64,000 nucleotides of DNA from Pseudomonadales bacterium (GCA_028281005.1 JANQKS010000013.1:81921-145920), one strand, 5' to 3'; shown: positions 1 through 9,052, counted from the stretch's first letter. Numbers and translations are program-made. The notes: generated by a model not told the origin, from the letters alone.

Positions 1-368
1 AAGCCCCCGTGCAGGGTCTATACCGGATAACCACCGCGGCAACCGAATTGCAAGGTGTCCATGTGCCTGAAGGCGCGCGCATCATGATCCGCTTCGCCGC
101 GGCCAATCGCGATGGCGCAAAGTACGATCAACCGGACGAGTTGGATGTGTGTCGTAAAAACGCCGGCACCCACGTCGGTTTCGGCGCTGGCATTCATCAC
201 TGCTTAGGGGCCAATCTAGCGCGTGAAGAAATGTGGCAGGCGTTCACCATTTTGTTACAGCGCCTCAACCACCTGCGCTACAAGGAAGGTGCCAACGATT
301 TTAGCCACCACCCAAATATCGTGTTGCGCGGCCTCAAAGCGTTGCACATTGAATTTGATCGGGTTTAG
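1..368 (+). CDS. Cytochrome P450, C-terminal fragment (cut by window edge)
   Basis: This is the last ~120 residues of a P450 monooxygenase that enters from outside the window; the reading frame is open from base 3, so no start codon should be assigned here. The heme-binding loop is intact as FGAGIHHCLGA, with Cys as the axial thiolate ligand. The segment before it (SPVQGLYR-like opening, then 'RIMIRFAAANRD') matches the region between the K helix and the heme loop in bacterial soluble class I P450s. A VOC-family gene follows after 4 bases, so the two are probably cotranscribed. The substrate cannot be told from this fragment. Confidence 0.9.
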   Translation, partial: APVQGLYRITTAATELQGVHVPEGARIMIRFAAANRDGAKYDQPDELDVCRKNAGTHVGFGAGIHHCLGANLAREEMWQAFTILLQRLNHLRYKEGANDFSHHPNIVLRGLKALHIEFDRV

Positions 369-372
369 GGTT

Positions 373-909
373 GTGAAAGTTAAACAAATCCACCACGTTG
401 CGTACCGCTGCAAAGACGCCAAACAAACCGTCGAGTTTTACCGCGATCTGTTGGGCATGGACTATCTGCTTGCCTTTGCCGAAAACGAAGTGCCTTCCAC
501 CAAGGAGCCGGACCCGTATATGCACGTCTTCATGGATGCGGGTCAGGGTAATGTTTTGGCGTTTTTTGAACTGCCGAATTCACCGCAGATGGGTAAAGAT
601 CCCAACACACCGGAGTGGGTACAACACATTGCCTTTGCCATGGAAAGCATGGAAGAACTTTTAGACGCCAAACAACAGCTGCAAGAGGCCGGCTTGGACG
701 TGCTCGGTCCGGTGGATCATGGACTATTCGACTCCATCTACTTTTTCGACCCGAACGGCCATCGGTTGGAATTTGCCGTCGACAAGGGGAGCGACACTGA
801 TCGCGCCCGCGCTCAAGCAGTGGCGGACGAAATGCTGGAAGAATGGAGCCGCACCAAACGCGCGCCGCGCCAGGCAGCATGGTTACACGAAGACGAACTC
901 AACCAATAG
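373..909 (+). CDS. VOC-superfamily (glyoxalase/extradiol dioxygenase-like) protein
   Basis: This 178-residue protein has the paired beta-alpha-beta-beta-beta repeats of the vicinal oxygen chelate fold. The N-terminal module opens with 'IHHVAYRCKDAKQTVEFYRDLLG', whose first His is a candidate metal ligand; the C-terminal module ends 'FFDPNGHRLEFAV', whose Glu is the usual last ligand. I place the start at GTG 373, four bases after the P450 stop; longer upstream readings only overlap the P450. VOC proteins include lyases, isomerases and ring-cleaving dioxygenases, so the reaction is not defined. The tight spacing to the P450 suggests a shared catabolic role. Confidence 0.8.
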   Translation: MKVKQIHHVAYRCKDAKQTVEFYRDLLGMDYLLAFAENEVPSTKEPDPYMHVFMDAGQGNVLAFFELPNSPQMGKDPNTPEWVQHIAFAMESMEELLDAKQQLQEAGLDVLGPVDHGLFDSIYFFDPNGHRLEFAVDKGSDTDRARAQAVADEMLEEWSRTKRAPRQAAWLHEDELNQ

Positions 910-941
910 GGTGAGCTAATAGGTGAGCTAATAGGTGAGCT
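905..941 (+). repeat. Three tandem copies of a 12-13 bp unit
   Basis: The unit AATAGGTGAGCT occurs three times in direct succession. The first copy has one extra G and includes the TAG stop codon of the VOC gene. The array is short and lies just 3' of a gene, as expected for slippage expansion. No function is evident. Confidence 0.8.
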
Positions 942-1104
942 GGGTGCGCAGGGCGGCTGCCAGCCATCCGATCAAAGATCCGGTTTTTCCGACCTTTCGT
1001 ATCAAAAACGTCGAATGGACCGATGGCGTTGTCACCTCTAATCTCCCCTCCCGTAATAGCAACAATCCTGCACCCCGCTCCCGCAGGAACGATTCACCCC
1101 TCCC

Positions 1105-1134
1105 AGAGCAGGCTAGCACTCGCTAGCCTGCTCT
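1105..1134 (+). terminator. Strong hairpin, likely terminator of the P450-VOC unit
   Basis: A perfect 13-bp inverted repeat (AGAGCAGGCTAGC, loop ACTC, GCTAGCCTGCTCT) is followed by GTCCCTTTTAC, a modest T-rich run. It lies between the VOC gene and the phosphotransferase. The stem is long and GC-rich, but the T tail is interrupted, so intrinsic termination is likely rather than certain. Confidence 0.6.
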
Positions 1135-1160
1135 GTCCCTTTTACGCAATACTAAGCCAC

Positions 1161-2063
1161 ATGCACAAGCGAACCCTGCAAGCCGTTGTCGAACATCTGT
1201 TCCCCGGTGCCGTTCTAAATGGCTCACAACGCCTGGAAGGCGGGGTATCCGCTGATGTATACCGCTTGGATGTAGAGCTGACAGTAGGCCGTGAAAAGCA
1301 AGTTGTGCTCCGCGCGCACGGCGCCTCTCATTCCGGACACCCGGCACAACTGGAGTACACATTGCTCCGCGCCCTCCACCAAGCAGGCCTGCCGGTGGCA
1401 GAACCACTATTGGTGGACACCAGTGGGAAGATCCTTGAGGACCCCTTCCTTATCATTACCTTTGTCGAGGGCAGCACCGCCATCCCGCCGGGAGAGGAGC
1501 ACCACTACATCCGCAACATGGCTGATCTGTTGGCCAGCATTCACGCCACCGCCACCGACAACTTGCCTGCGCTGCCCGCGCGTCTAGATCCGCTCCCCGA
1601 GCTGTTTGAATTTCTACCCAGCGGCAAAGAATGGGCCCCGTTGGAATTGCTGTTGCAACGTCTACACAACGAACACACCACCGACTACCGTGACACACCA
1701 CGCCTGTTGCACGGCGACTTTTGGCCGGAAAATGTGTTGTGGCAGGACGCTGAAGTCGGCGCCATTCTTGATTGGGAAGACGCAGCCCTCGGCGATCCGC
1801 TGTCGGACGTGGCCGCAGCCGGGTTGGAGCTGCGTTATCTCTTTGGGCCATCGGCCACGCAAGGATTTACCGCAGCCTACGCGCGCCACCAAGCCGTGGA
1901 TCCGCTGCGCCTCGGGCTGTGGCAGGTTTATGTTGCAGCGGCGGCGCAAAAATATATGGGTGAATGGGGTTTACCCGCGGCGCGCGAACATCACATGCGC
2001 ACAGAAGCGCTCGCTAGCATTCGCGAAGCAGGCGAGCAGCTGATGGCTGCATACAATAATTAA
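1161..2063 (+). CDS. APH/choline kinase-family phosphotransferase
   Basis: This 300-residue protein belongs to the aminoglycoside phosphotransferase superfamily, a protein-kinase-like fold. The catalytic loop reads 'LLHGDFWPENVLW' (HGDxxxxN), followed by the metal-binding 'ILDWEDAALGDPLSDV' (the DFG equivalent). The N lobe contains 'GGVSADVYRLDV' and a conserved 'VVLRAHG' in the expected Lys/Arg strand. I chose ATG 1161 because homology begins soon after it; the open frame back to 1023 crosses the hairpin at 1105-1134. Such genes in catabolic clusters often resemble acyl-CoA dehydrogenase-associated or sugar kinases. A real antibiotic substrate is not implied. Confidence 0.8.
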   Translation: MHKRTLQAVVEHLFPGAVLNGSQRLEGGVSADVYRLDVELTVGREKQVVLRAHGASHSGHPAQLEYTLLRALHQAGLPVAEPLLVDTSGKILEDPFLIITFVEGSTAIPPGEEHHYIRNMADLLASIHATATDNLPALPARLDPLPELFEFLPSGKEWAPLELLLQRLHNEHTTDYRDTPRLLHGDFWPENVLWQDAEVGAILDWEDAALGDPLSDVAAAGLELRYLFGPSATQGFTAAYARHQAVDPLRLGLWQVYVAAAAQKYMGEWGLPAAREHHMRTEALASIREAGEQLMAAYNN

Positions 2064-2095
2064 CGACACCACAATTGGCCGCTGTTTGTCAGCGC

Positions 2096-3613
2096 TCAGT
2101 CTTCTAGCCGCAACGCAGATTGTCCGTCGGCATCCACTTCTATCATCCAACGGACTGCACCGATCCCCTGAATGAAACGCTGGTCGTGGCTCACCACCAA
2201 CAACGCACAAGGACAATCGGCCAGCGCACTCTGTAGGGCTTCGATTGACGATGTATCAAGGTGATTGGTTGGCTCATCCATGATGATGAGGTGTGGCAGT
2301 TGCGACATTCCAGCCGCCAGCATCAGTTTGCGAATTTCACCGGGGCTGGGTTGTTGGCTGGCGAGTAACTGGTCAGGTCGGGAGTTGAGGCGCCGTACGA
2401 TGGTCATGATATGGCCAAGTTCAGCTTTTGTACGGGCGCGCACCGCGGCCAGCACCTCACGAGCTTCGGCAGCGGAGATTTCTTGACGCAACACCACCGT
2501 GTGCGCAGCAGGTACATTGAGGCGCCGTAGCATGTGCTCAACCAAGGTTGATTTACCGGCACCGTTCACCCCGGTGATGGCCACCCGATCCTGTGGTCGG
2601 AGTACCAAGTCGGGCCAGCTCAGCTGTCTGGCTGCGTCTAAGCGCACTTGTCCCTCGGGCAAAGCCAGCACATGGTTACGTTGAGAAACGGAGCCCGGCA
2701 GCCAGAGCCCAGTGTCATATTCTTTCTCAACCCGCGCTTCGGACAAGTCAGCCTCCGATCGCGACAGCCGACCTTGTAATTGACGGTACTGCCCACCGGC
2801 GCCGCCATCGCTGACTCGGCCACGGTCAATTTTTTCTTTGGCGTCATGGTCTTTACGCGCCACATGCTTTTTTGATCGCACTTTGTGCTCGGCAGCTGCG
2901 GACTCGCGCCGCCGGACTATTTCCCGGTGCAATTGCGCGTTTTGCTTTTTGAGCTGGTTGCGTTGGCGTTGGGCTGACGCGCGTGCAGACTGGCGCAGCG
3001 ACATGGCTTGGGAAACACCACCCGGTGTCATTTGCGCATGCCCGGCTTCCAGCCAGATACATTGCTGACACAAGCTGTCTAACAGGTCGCGGTCATGGCT
3101 GACAAGCAATCCCACACCCCTGTACTGTTGCAACGCGTCCAGCAGCAGCTCGCGAGCGTTTGCATCGATGTGATTAGTGGGTTCGTCCAACGCCAGCAGC
3201 GCCGGTGAGTGCCACAAAGCATGGGCAATTTGTGCACGTTTGCGCTCGCCGTGACTCAGCTCAGACCAGCGTGCATCAACATCCCAGTCCACATTGAGAC
3301 GGGCTCGCAAACTGCTGGCCTCTGCACTCCAATCTTGTAAAAAATCCGAGAATCCCGGTGCCGGGTGATCCGTGCGCTGTGGGCAATAGACTGCGTCTTC
3401 TACACCTTCCACTGTTCCCTCTACCACCCCCTCGGTGGGCGCCATGGCGCCACAGATCAAGCGCAGCAATGTGGTTTTGCCGGCGCCATTGGCACCGACG
3501 ATGCCGGTAAAACCCGGGGGAAAATGTGCCGTCAAGGCGCTGAAAAGCGGCTGTGCGGCAGACGTATACGAAAAAGACAGGTTGCGAACAGCAACCGAAG
3601 CTGGGGCAGGCAT
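2096..3613 (-). CDS. ABC-F family ATPase (duplicated ABC domains, no membrane segment)
   Basis: This 505-residue soluble protein has two ABC cassettes. The first shows Walker A 'GANGAGKTT', signature 'LSHGERKR' and Walker B 'LLALDEPTNH'. The second shows 'GVNGAGKST', a degenerate signature 'SPGEIRK' and 'LIIMDEPTNH'. The DEPTNHxD ending and the charged linker between domains (about residues 210-290, rich in Lys/Arg/Gln) are typical of ABC-F translation factors such as Uup/EttA and of ribosome-protection proteins. No transmembrane partner gene is adjacent. Start ATG 3613 is followed at once by cassette homology. Whether it is housekeeping or a resistance factor is not decidable here. Confidence 0.9.
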   Translation of the reverse strand: MPAPASVAVRNLSFSYTSAAQPLFSALTAHFPPGFTGIVGANGAGKTTLLRLICGAMAPTEGVVEGTVEGVEDAVYCPQRTDHPAPGFSDFLQDWSAEASSLRARLNVDWDVDARWSELSHGERKRAQIAHALWHSPALLALDEPTNHIDANARELLLDALQQYRGVGLLVSHDRDLLDSLCQQCIWLEAGHAQMTPGGVSQAMSLRQSARASAQRQRNQLKKQNAQLHREIVRRRESAAAEHKVRSKKHVARKDHDAKEKIDRGRVSDGGAGGQYRQLQGRLSRSEADLSEARVEKEYDTGLWLPGSVSQRNHVLALPEGQVRLDAARQLSWPDLVLRPQDRVAITGVNGAGKSTLVEHMLRRLNVPAAHTVVLRQEISAAEAREVLAAVRARTKAELGHIMTIVRRLNSRPDQLLASQQPSPGEIRKLMLAAGMSQLPHLIIMDEPTNHLDTSSIEALQSALADCPCALLVVSHDQRFIQGIGAVRWMIEVDADGQSALRLED

Positions 3614-3833
3614 ACCAACCTCCTAGACAAAGCTGAAGAAACAAACTCAAGTCTTAGGAAATTGTGATTCGCATACCTACTCGTTGCTCTTGGGGCGGGG
3701 AATCGCCTCTTGCGACGGATGTTATCAGTTCAATTGTTAGACAGAAAGGAAATCAGTGGACTGCGTTGACGCGCCTTTCACAACAGAAATCCTAGCTTCC
3801 CGCACAGAACTACAAAATTAGGAGTGAAACACA

Positions 3834-4436
3834 ATGATCCGTTCAACCCTGGGTGCCGCGGCCCTAGCGCTTGCGCTTTTCGCCCTGCCTGCACCGGCGG
3901 TACAAGCCAATACCATCACCGACATCGTCGCCAGTAGCGGCACACCTTTAGAATTCGACCGCAATCGCAATGATTACGACATCCTGCTGGCGGCTGTGGT
4001 GACTGCTGAACTGGCCGAAACCCTGGCCGACGCAGATGCCAGCTTCACCGTTTTTGCACCCAACGACCGTGCGTTTATCCGTCTTGCGCGTGACCTCGGC
4101 TACACCGGACGCGACGAAGCCGGCGCTTGGGATTTTCTGGTGGTGGCATTAACCGGCTTGGGTAACGGTAACCCCATTCCTGTGTTAACCGACGTCTTGC
4201 TCTATCACGTCGTGCCCGGCCGCGTAAACGTATTTGGCTTCCTCATTGCAGCTCTGCGTGGGCAGGAACTGCCCACCGCCTTGCCTGGTGCGACGCTCGA
4301 CCCGTTCCTGTTCGGCTTGGAAGACAATGAGCCGGACCTGCGTGACCCGCGCTTGACGTTCCCCATCAACGTCAGAGCCTCGAATGGTATTATTCACACC
4401 ATCAACCGCGTGTTGCTGCCGATCGATCTGCCGTAA
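3834..4436 (+). CDS. Secreted fasciclin (FAS1) domain protein
   Basis: This 200-residue protein starts with a Sec signal peptide (hydrophobic residues 7-22, probable cleavage after 'AVQA'). It is followed by one FAS1 domain with the H1-type motif 'FTVFAPNDRAF' and the H2-type 'LLYHVVPGRV'; the domain closes with 'SNGIIHTINRVLLP'. FAS1 domains mediate surface or matrix adhesion. A clear ribosome binding site, AGGAG, lies 8 bases before the ATG. The protein is probably periplasmic or secreted, since no anchor is visible. A long hairpin follows the gene. Confidence 0.88.
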   Translation: MIRSTLGAAALALALFALPAPAVQANTITDIVASSGTPLEFDRNRNDYDILLAAVVTAELAETLADADASFTVFAPNDRAFIRLARDLGYTGRDEAGAWDFLVVALTGLGNGNPIPVLTDVLLYHVVPGRVNVFGFLIAALRGQELPTALPGATLDPFLFGLEDNEPDLRDPRLTFPINVRASNGIIHTINRVLLPIDLP

Positions 4437-4452
4437 CTGTCGCCGTTTGAGA

Positions 4453-4487
4453 AACTGGTGGCATGCGTCTGTCGCACGCCACCAGTT
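4453..4487 (+). terminator. 15-bp hairpin after the fasciclin gene
   Basis: AACTGGTGGC pairs perfectly with GCCACCAGTT, and the stem continues inward with TGCG/CGCA after one A-C mismatch. No T-run follows, so this may be a Rho-independent-like terminator, an mRNA-stabilising 3' hairpin, or an attenuator for the next gene 30 bases on. Confidence 0.5.
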
Positions 4488-4515
4488 GACATAAGGGGCT
4501 AAAACTGCCAAGACC

Positions 4516-5262
4516 ATGAAAACGTTCCTCGCCATTGCTGTTGCCCTGAGCCTTGCCTTGGCCGCGCTGGTGGTGCTGGATGGTTATCGTGGGCTTAATG
4601 GCGAGGTACGCACGCTAAGTGCTGCCAACGTTGAATTACAAAACCAGGTGGACAGACTGGAGCAGCGCATCACCGCGTTGACCCTGGATGCATCTGCGCC
4701 AGTTTCCCCTTCATCTACAGGCAGAGGCAACACCATTGCCGCCACGGCTACCAGCCGTCAAAGCCAGCAAATAGAATCCACTGATGCCCTACGCACGCTG
4801 ATAGCAGACATGATTGCGGCCGAGCGCGAAGCCAATCAGGTCCGCGTCCGTACCGCCATCGACGCGAACATCCAGCGGTGGACCGCACAAAACCGGCAGA
4901 ACAACACCGATGGTTTAAATTCACGTGGCCAACGCTTGCGCGACGTTCTCGATCTTGATGTCGCACAAATGGTTGAGTACCAAACGTTAACAGAGAGTTT
5001 TGAGCGACGCGCCGAAGCACTCTACGCCGACGTGAGCGCCACAGACATGGATACATTCTCCACCCAGTTGGCGCGGGTGAATGAGAACATGGCGGCCTTA
5101 AGCGCCGAGTTTGATGCCGCGTTTACCGCCGTGTTAACCGCTCAACAGGCGCAAACGTATGCCGACCTACCCCAGGACAGCCGCGGCTTGGCCCAAGATT
5201 TTGGTGTACAGGCGCTGGAATTTGATCTCGCGGACATGCTGCGCCTCGCAGAAACGGACTAG
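4516..5262 (+). CDS. Uncharacterised membrane-anchored coiled-coil protein
   Basis: I do not recognise a named family. The 248-residue product begins with a hydrophobic segment (about residues 4-22, 'FLAIAVALSLALAALVVL') that serves as an uncleaved anchor or signal. A heptad-like region follows ('LNGEVRTLSAANVELQNQVDRLEQRITAL', cited here in part as residues 28-58). Next come a Ser/Thr/Ala-rich linker and a helical, Ala/Gln/Glu-rich C-terminal half. This layout suggests a periplasmic helical protein tethered to the inner membrane. It stands 80 bases after the fasciclin gene, and an envelope role is a guess from the topology only. Confidence 0.7.
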   Translation: MKTFLAIAVALSLALAALVVLDGYRGLNGEVRTLSAANVELQNQVDRLEQRITALTLDASAPVSPSSTGRGNTIAATATSRQSQQIESTDALRTLIADMIAAEREANQVRVRTAIDANIQRWTAQNRQNNTDGLNSRGQRLRDVLDLDVAQMVEYQTLTESFERRAEALYADVSATDMDTFSTQLARVNENMAALSAEFDAAFTAVLTAQQAQTYADLPQDSRGLAQDFGVQALEFDLADMLRLAETD

Positions 5263-5273
5263 CAAACCCGCAA

Positions 5274-5294
5274 CCCTCTCAAACGCTCAGAGGG
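5274..5294. repeat. Degenerate member of the TCTCAAA-GCTCAGAGG hairpin family
   Basis: CCCTCT pairs with AGAGGG around a 9-base loop. The stretch TCTCAAACGCTCAGAGG differs at one base from TCTCAAAAGCTCAGAGG in the three full copies at 36078, 56571 and 58053, and CCTAGG follows as in the 56571 copy. It sits between convergent genes, 13 bases from the stop of the minus-strand P450, and probably terminates one or both. Confidence 0.55.
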
Positions 5295-5306
5295 ACCTAG
5301 GACGCC

Positions 5307-6635
5307 CTAACTGTCCCACTCCACGTACAACTGCGCAGGGCCGCGAAAGGTCATGTTGGGTGAATACCGCAACTGCTGATCCGCTACCAGGCGCAAACTG
5401 GGTATGCGACGGGTCAATGCTTCGATGGCTATCTGCCCCTCCAACCGCGCCAATCTCGCCCCTAGACAGAAGTGAATCCCGTGACCAAAAGAGACATGTT
5501 TGTCTGCGTTGGCACGCTCTAAATCAAACGCGGTTGCTTGATCAAAGGTGGCAGGATCGTGATTGGCCGAGCCCAAGCTGATAAACACCCGGGTTCCTTT
5601 GGGGATCTTGACCCCTTGCAACGTGGTGTCTTCGGTCGCCACTCGCCGCCAACTCGTCTGCGGAGAATCAAAACGTAATACTTCTTCTAGCGCGTTGCTG
5701 ATGAGCGCCGGTTCGTCACACAGGCGCTGCCAACGGGTGCGCTCCGGCAGCAAGTTGAGTAACGCCAACGAAATGAAATTGCTGACAATTTCATGTCCGG
5801 CAAATGACAACCCATAAATGATGGACTCCACTTCCCGGTACGTCAGTCCCTCAGGATCCTGCTTGTGCGCCGCCAACAGTTCCGATGTCAGATCATCCGC
5901 AGGGTTTTCATTTCGACTGGCGACAAAGGCGCGGCAATAACGCCAGTACTTCAGCATATTGCCGGCAATGTCCACTTGCTGCTCGTCGGTGGGTTGTCCC
6001 CAGGTGAAGGTGAGCCGGTTTGACGTCCAGTAGATGAGCTGCTCATCGTCCTGTTCGGGAAAACCTATAAAGCGAAAAATCACCTGCCCTGGCATGGGAT
6101 GTGCCAACGCCGACACAAATTCTGCCGGGCTGCCATTGGCCAGCATGGCATCAAGCAGGCGTTCGGTGGTGTCGCGTATATACGGCTCGAGGATTTTCAT
6201 GCGCCGGGCATTAAACCCGTCGCGGGTAAATTTGCGGATACGAGTGTGGTCGGGCTGCTGGCAATTGGACATCACCGCCTGGGGGTTATAGTCCGGCTCG
6301 GACATCACTTCCTGTGCTGCTTCACACAAGGGAAACACCGGGTCTTGCACATTGGCGGAGGAAAACACTTGGTGGTTTTTTAGCACTTCCACCACGTTTT
6401 CCATACCGGTCACCACCAAATAACCCAGTTGTTGGGAATAGAAAATCGGCGCTTCGGCACTCAGTTCGTGTAGCTGGGGATACGGGTCGTTGATGTAGTC
6501 TTCATTAAACGGCGTAAACCCAGCATCAAAGGGGCAACCGCTGGGCTCCGCCGACGGCGGCGGGCTGATCTTGTGGTACGCATCTGGCTGGGAGGCGGGT
6601 GATGCGGGATCGGCAGCGTTGTTGCTTGAGCTCAT
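5307..6635 (-). CDS. Cytochrome P450 monooxygenase (full length)
   Basis: This complete soluble bacterial P450 has 442 residues. The I helix reads 'GLSFAGHEIVSN', the K-helix ExxR is 'EEVLR', and the heme loop is 'FGHGIHFCLGARLAR' with the Cys ligand. In the I helix the usual acid-Thr pair appears as His-Glu-Ile, so the proton-relay Thr is absent, which may mean atypical oxygen activation. It is the last gene of a minus-strand operon after an acyl-CoA ligase and an AIM24-like protein, with only 2 bases between it and the latter. The electron donor (ferredoxin/reductase) is not encoded nearby. The substrate is unknown; an acyl or terpenoid-derived acid would fit the ligase. Confidence 0.93.
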   Translation of the reverse strand: MSSSNNAADPASPASQPDAYHKISPPPSAEPSGCPFDAGFTPFNEDYINDPYPQLHELSAEAPIFYSQQLGYLVVTGMENVVEVLKNHQVFSSANVQDPVFPLCEAAQEVMSEPDYNPQAVMSNCQQPDHTRIRKFTRDGFNARRMKILEPYIRDTTERLLDAMLANGSPAEFVSALAHPMPGQVIFRFIGFPEQDDEQLIYWTSNRLTFTWGQPTDEQQVDIAGNMLKYWRYCRAFVASRNENPADDLTSELLAAHKQDPEGLTYREVESIIYGLSFAGHEIVSNFISLALLNLLPERTRWQRLCDEPALISNALEEVLRFDSPQTSWRRVATEDTTLQGVKIPKGTRVFISLGSANHDPATFDQATAFDLERANADKHVSFGHGIHFCLGARLARLEGQIAIEALTRRIPSLRLVADQQLRYSPNMTFRGPAQLYVEWDS

Positions 6636-6637
6636 GG

Positions 6638-7417
6638 CTAGCTCTTGTCGCCAAGCCCAAGACCGCCGAGCACAGAACCTTCACCCTTCGAGCCGGGGAT
6701 GGTGGCAGCCGATATCACTCGCTCGGCCAAACGTGAAAACGGCAAACTCTGTAAATACACCGTACCGGTGCCGCGCAAGGTGGCCAGGAACAAACCCTCA
6801 CCGCCAAATATCATAGATTTCAATCCACCGGCGCGCTCTATGTCGTAATCGATACCCGGCGTAAACGCGGCGATACAGCCTGTGTCCACGCGTAACGTTT
6901 CGTTTTTCAGCTCCCGTTTAATCACTGTGCCGCCCACATGAACAAAGGCTTTCCCGTCACCGCGCAGGCGCTGCAGAACAAATCCCTCACCACCAAAAAA
7001 ACCAGCGCCGAGGCGTTTGTGAAAGGCGATATCCAGGCTGGTACCAAAAGCTGCGCACAGAAACGCATCTTTTTGACAAATCAATTCCTGGCCTTCCTGT
7101 GCCATGTCGATGGCGATAATGCGGCCGGGATAAGGGGCCGCAAAAGCGACGCGTTTCTTACCGGCGCTGTTATTGGTGAAGTGGGTCATGAAGATCGATT
7201 CGCCGGTCAGCACACGCTTACCGACATTGAGCAAGGTCCCCAGTACACCGCTGTTTGGCTCGGAACCATCCCCCATCTTGGTATCGAAACTGATGCCGTC
7301 TTCCATATAGTTCATGGCACCTGCTTCCGCAATGACAGTTTCCTGCGGGTCGAGCTCAACCTCGACAATCTGCATGTCGTTGCCGATGATCTCATAGTCC
7401 ACTTCGTGACAAATCAT
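6638..7417 (-). CDS. AIM24 / TIGR00266-family protein
   Basis: This 259-residue all-beta protein matches the AIM24 family: '[27 protein letters not shown]' near the N terminus, the '[11 protein letters not shown]' strand, and Gly-rich '[12 protein letters not shown]' and '[14 protein letters not shown]' repeats. The family name comes from a yeast mitochondrial inner-membrane protein; the bacterial members have no settled function. The gene begins 3 bases after the acyl-CoA ligase stop and ends 2 bases before the P450 start, so it is surely cotranscribed. There is no signal peptide. The location suggests an accessory, perhaps scaffold or lipid-associated, role in the same pathway, which is inference. 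Confidence 0.85.
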   Translation of the reverse strand: MICHEVDYEIIGNDMQIVEVELDPQETVIAEAGAMNYMEDGISFDTKMGDGSEPNSGVLGTLLNVGKRVLTGESIFMTHFTNNSAGKKRVAFAAPYPGRIIAIDMAQEGQELICQKDAFLCAAFGTSLDIAFHKRLGAGFFGGEGFVLQRLRGDGKAFVHVGGTVIKRELKNETLRVDTGCIAAFTPGIDYDIERAGGLKSMIFGGEGLFLATLRGTGTVYLQSLPFSRLAERVISAATIPGSKGEGSVLGGLGLGDKS

Positions 7418-7420
7418 GTA

Positions 7421-8947
7421 TTACTCCTTGTGACCTTCCCAGTAGGGCGCGCGCAGCTTACGTTTATTGATTTTGCCCATGGTGTTGCGGCCTAAGTCCT
7501 CTACCCACTCCAAGCTGCGCGGACACTTGTAGTGCGACAGTTGATCACGGCACCAATTTAGAACTTCATCCGCATCCGCAGGCTCCCTCTGGGCAATGGC
7601 CAGGGCTTTGAGTTCCTCCCCCATTTCCGGGTGGGGTACGCCGATACAGGCGACGTCGAGGATGGCCGGATGTTCAATCAGTACCTGCTCCGCTTCCGCG
7701 GGGTAAATATTGACCCCGCCGGAGACCACCATATCGCTGAATCGGTCGGTAATAAATACATAACCCGCTTCATTCATATAGGCAATTTCGCCCAGGGTGA
7801 ACACGCCCGGTGCTATGTGTGCCGCAGCGGATTTCTCCGGGTCGTTGTGATACACCACGCCGCGCCCGGTCGCGTCTTTGAAAAACAGGCGGCCTTCTTC
7901 GCCCGGTGGTAACTCGTTGCCGTCATCATCCAGGATCACGGCCGTAAACGGCGGCAAGGCTTTACCCACGGAGCCAGGGTTTTCCAACCACTCTTCCGAG
8001 GAGATTGCACAAGTGGTGCCCACCTCGGAAGCGCCGTAGGCATCCATAAATACTGGTCCCCACCACTCGATCATGGCTTTTTTCACATCCACCGGGCATT
8101 TTGCCCCGGTGTGAGCAATGCTGATTAACGAACTGAGATCGTATTTCTGTTTGACGTCGTCGGGTAAGGCCAGCAGCCGCACAAAGTGTGTCGGCACCAT
8201 GACGCTGTTGCCGACTTTGTACTTCTCGATAGCGGCCAGGGTTTTTTCCCCATCAAAGCGGCCGAGAATGACGCTGGACACACCAGCGGCCAACAGGCGC
8301 GCACCGGACAATGGCCCGGTGTGATACATCGGCCCCACCACCATGTGTACACCGTTAGCGGCACGCGGATCCTGGCCCAAATTCGCCAGATGTTCCGCTA
8401 CGGTGTCGCCACCGGCAAACATAGTCGGCGGCAACTCGGTCCCCTTGGGTCGGCCGGTGGTACCAGAGGTATACAAAAGATTAGGCATGGGTTTGCGCGA
8501 TTCATCAGCAGGGGCGTCGGACTGTTGCGCCAGCCACGTCTGCCAGGCTTCAGTGCCCGGTGCTGCGTCGTGCCACGAGATGACCGTGGGCACCTTGGCC
8601 AATTGCGCAGCTTGCGTCGCCCGCTCCAGCGTGCGGCTATCCGCAAACAACACCCGCACATCCGCATCTTCCAGGATGTAGGCCACTTCTTCAGCGGTGA
8701 GGTGAAAGTTCACGGGCACCACCGATGCACCGGCGATGAGCCCACCCAAATTGGCCATGGCAGTCTCCACCGCGTTTTCCGCGAACACCGCAACCCGACG
8801 TTTGGGCCCGAGGTCGTAGGTGTTTAAGCCGTTTGCCACGCGATTGAGCGTGTTGTCCACTTCCGTCCACAACATGGCTTTCGATTCATCACGAATCGCC
8901 ACTTCATCCGGACGCGAGCGGGCCAGCTCAGCTGCAAATGACGGCAT
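7421..8947 (-). CDS. AMP-forming acyl-CoA synthetase (class I adenylate-forming)
   Basis: The enzyme activates a carboxylic acid as acyl-AMP and transfers it to CoA. The P-loop reads 'YTSGTTGRPKG', and the core motif is 'MDAYGASEVG'. The hinge-region 'FITDRFSDMVVSGGVNIYPAEAE' and the C-terminal catalytic Lys in 'TMGKINKRKL' are both present, giving 508 residues. I start at ATG 8947 because a GGAGA sits 5-7 bases upstream; a GTG five codons earlier would erase that site. It heads the operon with the AIM24-like protein and the P450, and is divergent from the dehydrogenase cluster across about 105 bases. The substrate is probably a medium or modified acid. Confidence 0.92.
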   Translation of the reverse strand: MPSFAAELARSRPDEVAIRDESKAMLWTEVDNTLNRVANGLNTYDLGPKRRVAVFAENAVETAMANLGGLIAGASVVPVNFHLTAEEVAYILEDADVRVLFADSRTLERATQAAQLAKVPTVISWHDAAPGTEAWQTWLAQQSDAPADESRKPMPNLLYTSGTTGRPKGTELPPTMFAGGDTVAEHLANLGQDPRAANGVHMVVGPMYHTGPLSGARLLAAGVSSVILGRFDGEKTLAAIEKYKVGNSVMVPTHFVRLLALPDDVKQKYDLSSLISIAHTGAKCPVDVKKAMIEWWGPVFMDAYGASEVGTTCAISSEEWLENPGSVGKALPPFTAVILDDDGNELPPGEEGRLFFKDATGRGVVYHNDPEKSAAAHIAPGVFTLGEIAYMNEAGYVFITDRFSDMVVSGGVNIYPAEAEQVLIEHPAILDVACIGVPHPEMGEELKALAIAQREPADADEVLNWCRDQLSHYKCPRSLEWVEDLGRNTMGKINKRKLRAPYWEGHKE

Positions 8948-9052
8948 TTTGGGTCTCCACACAAAAATTAGAACGCGTTATCATAATGGACTCTTATAAC
9001 TGCTGCCATTCTAGGCTATAAAGACGCGTTCCAATTTACTGGGGGAATTACC

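Noticed and set aside
1023..1160. Extended N terminus of the phosphotransferase
   Set aside because: The extension crosses a 13-bp terminator hairpin and low-complexity Pro/Ser sequence; homology starts after ATG 1161.
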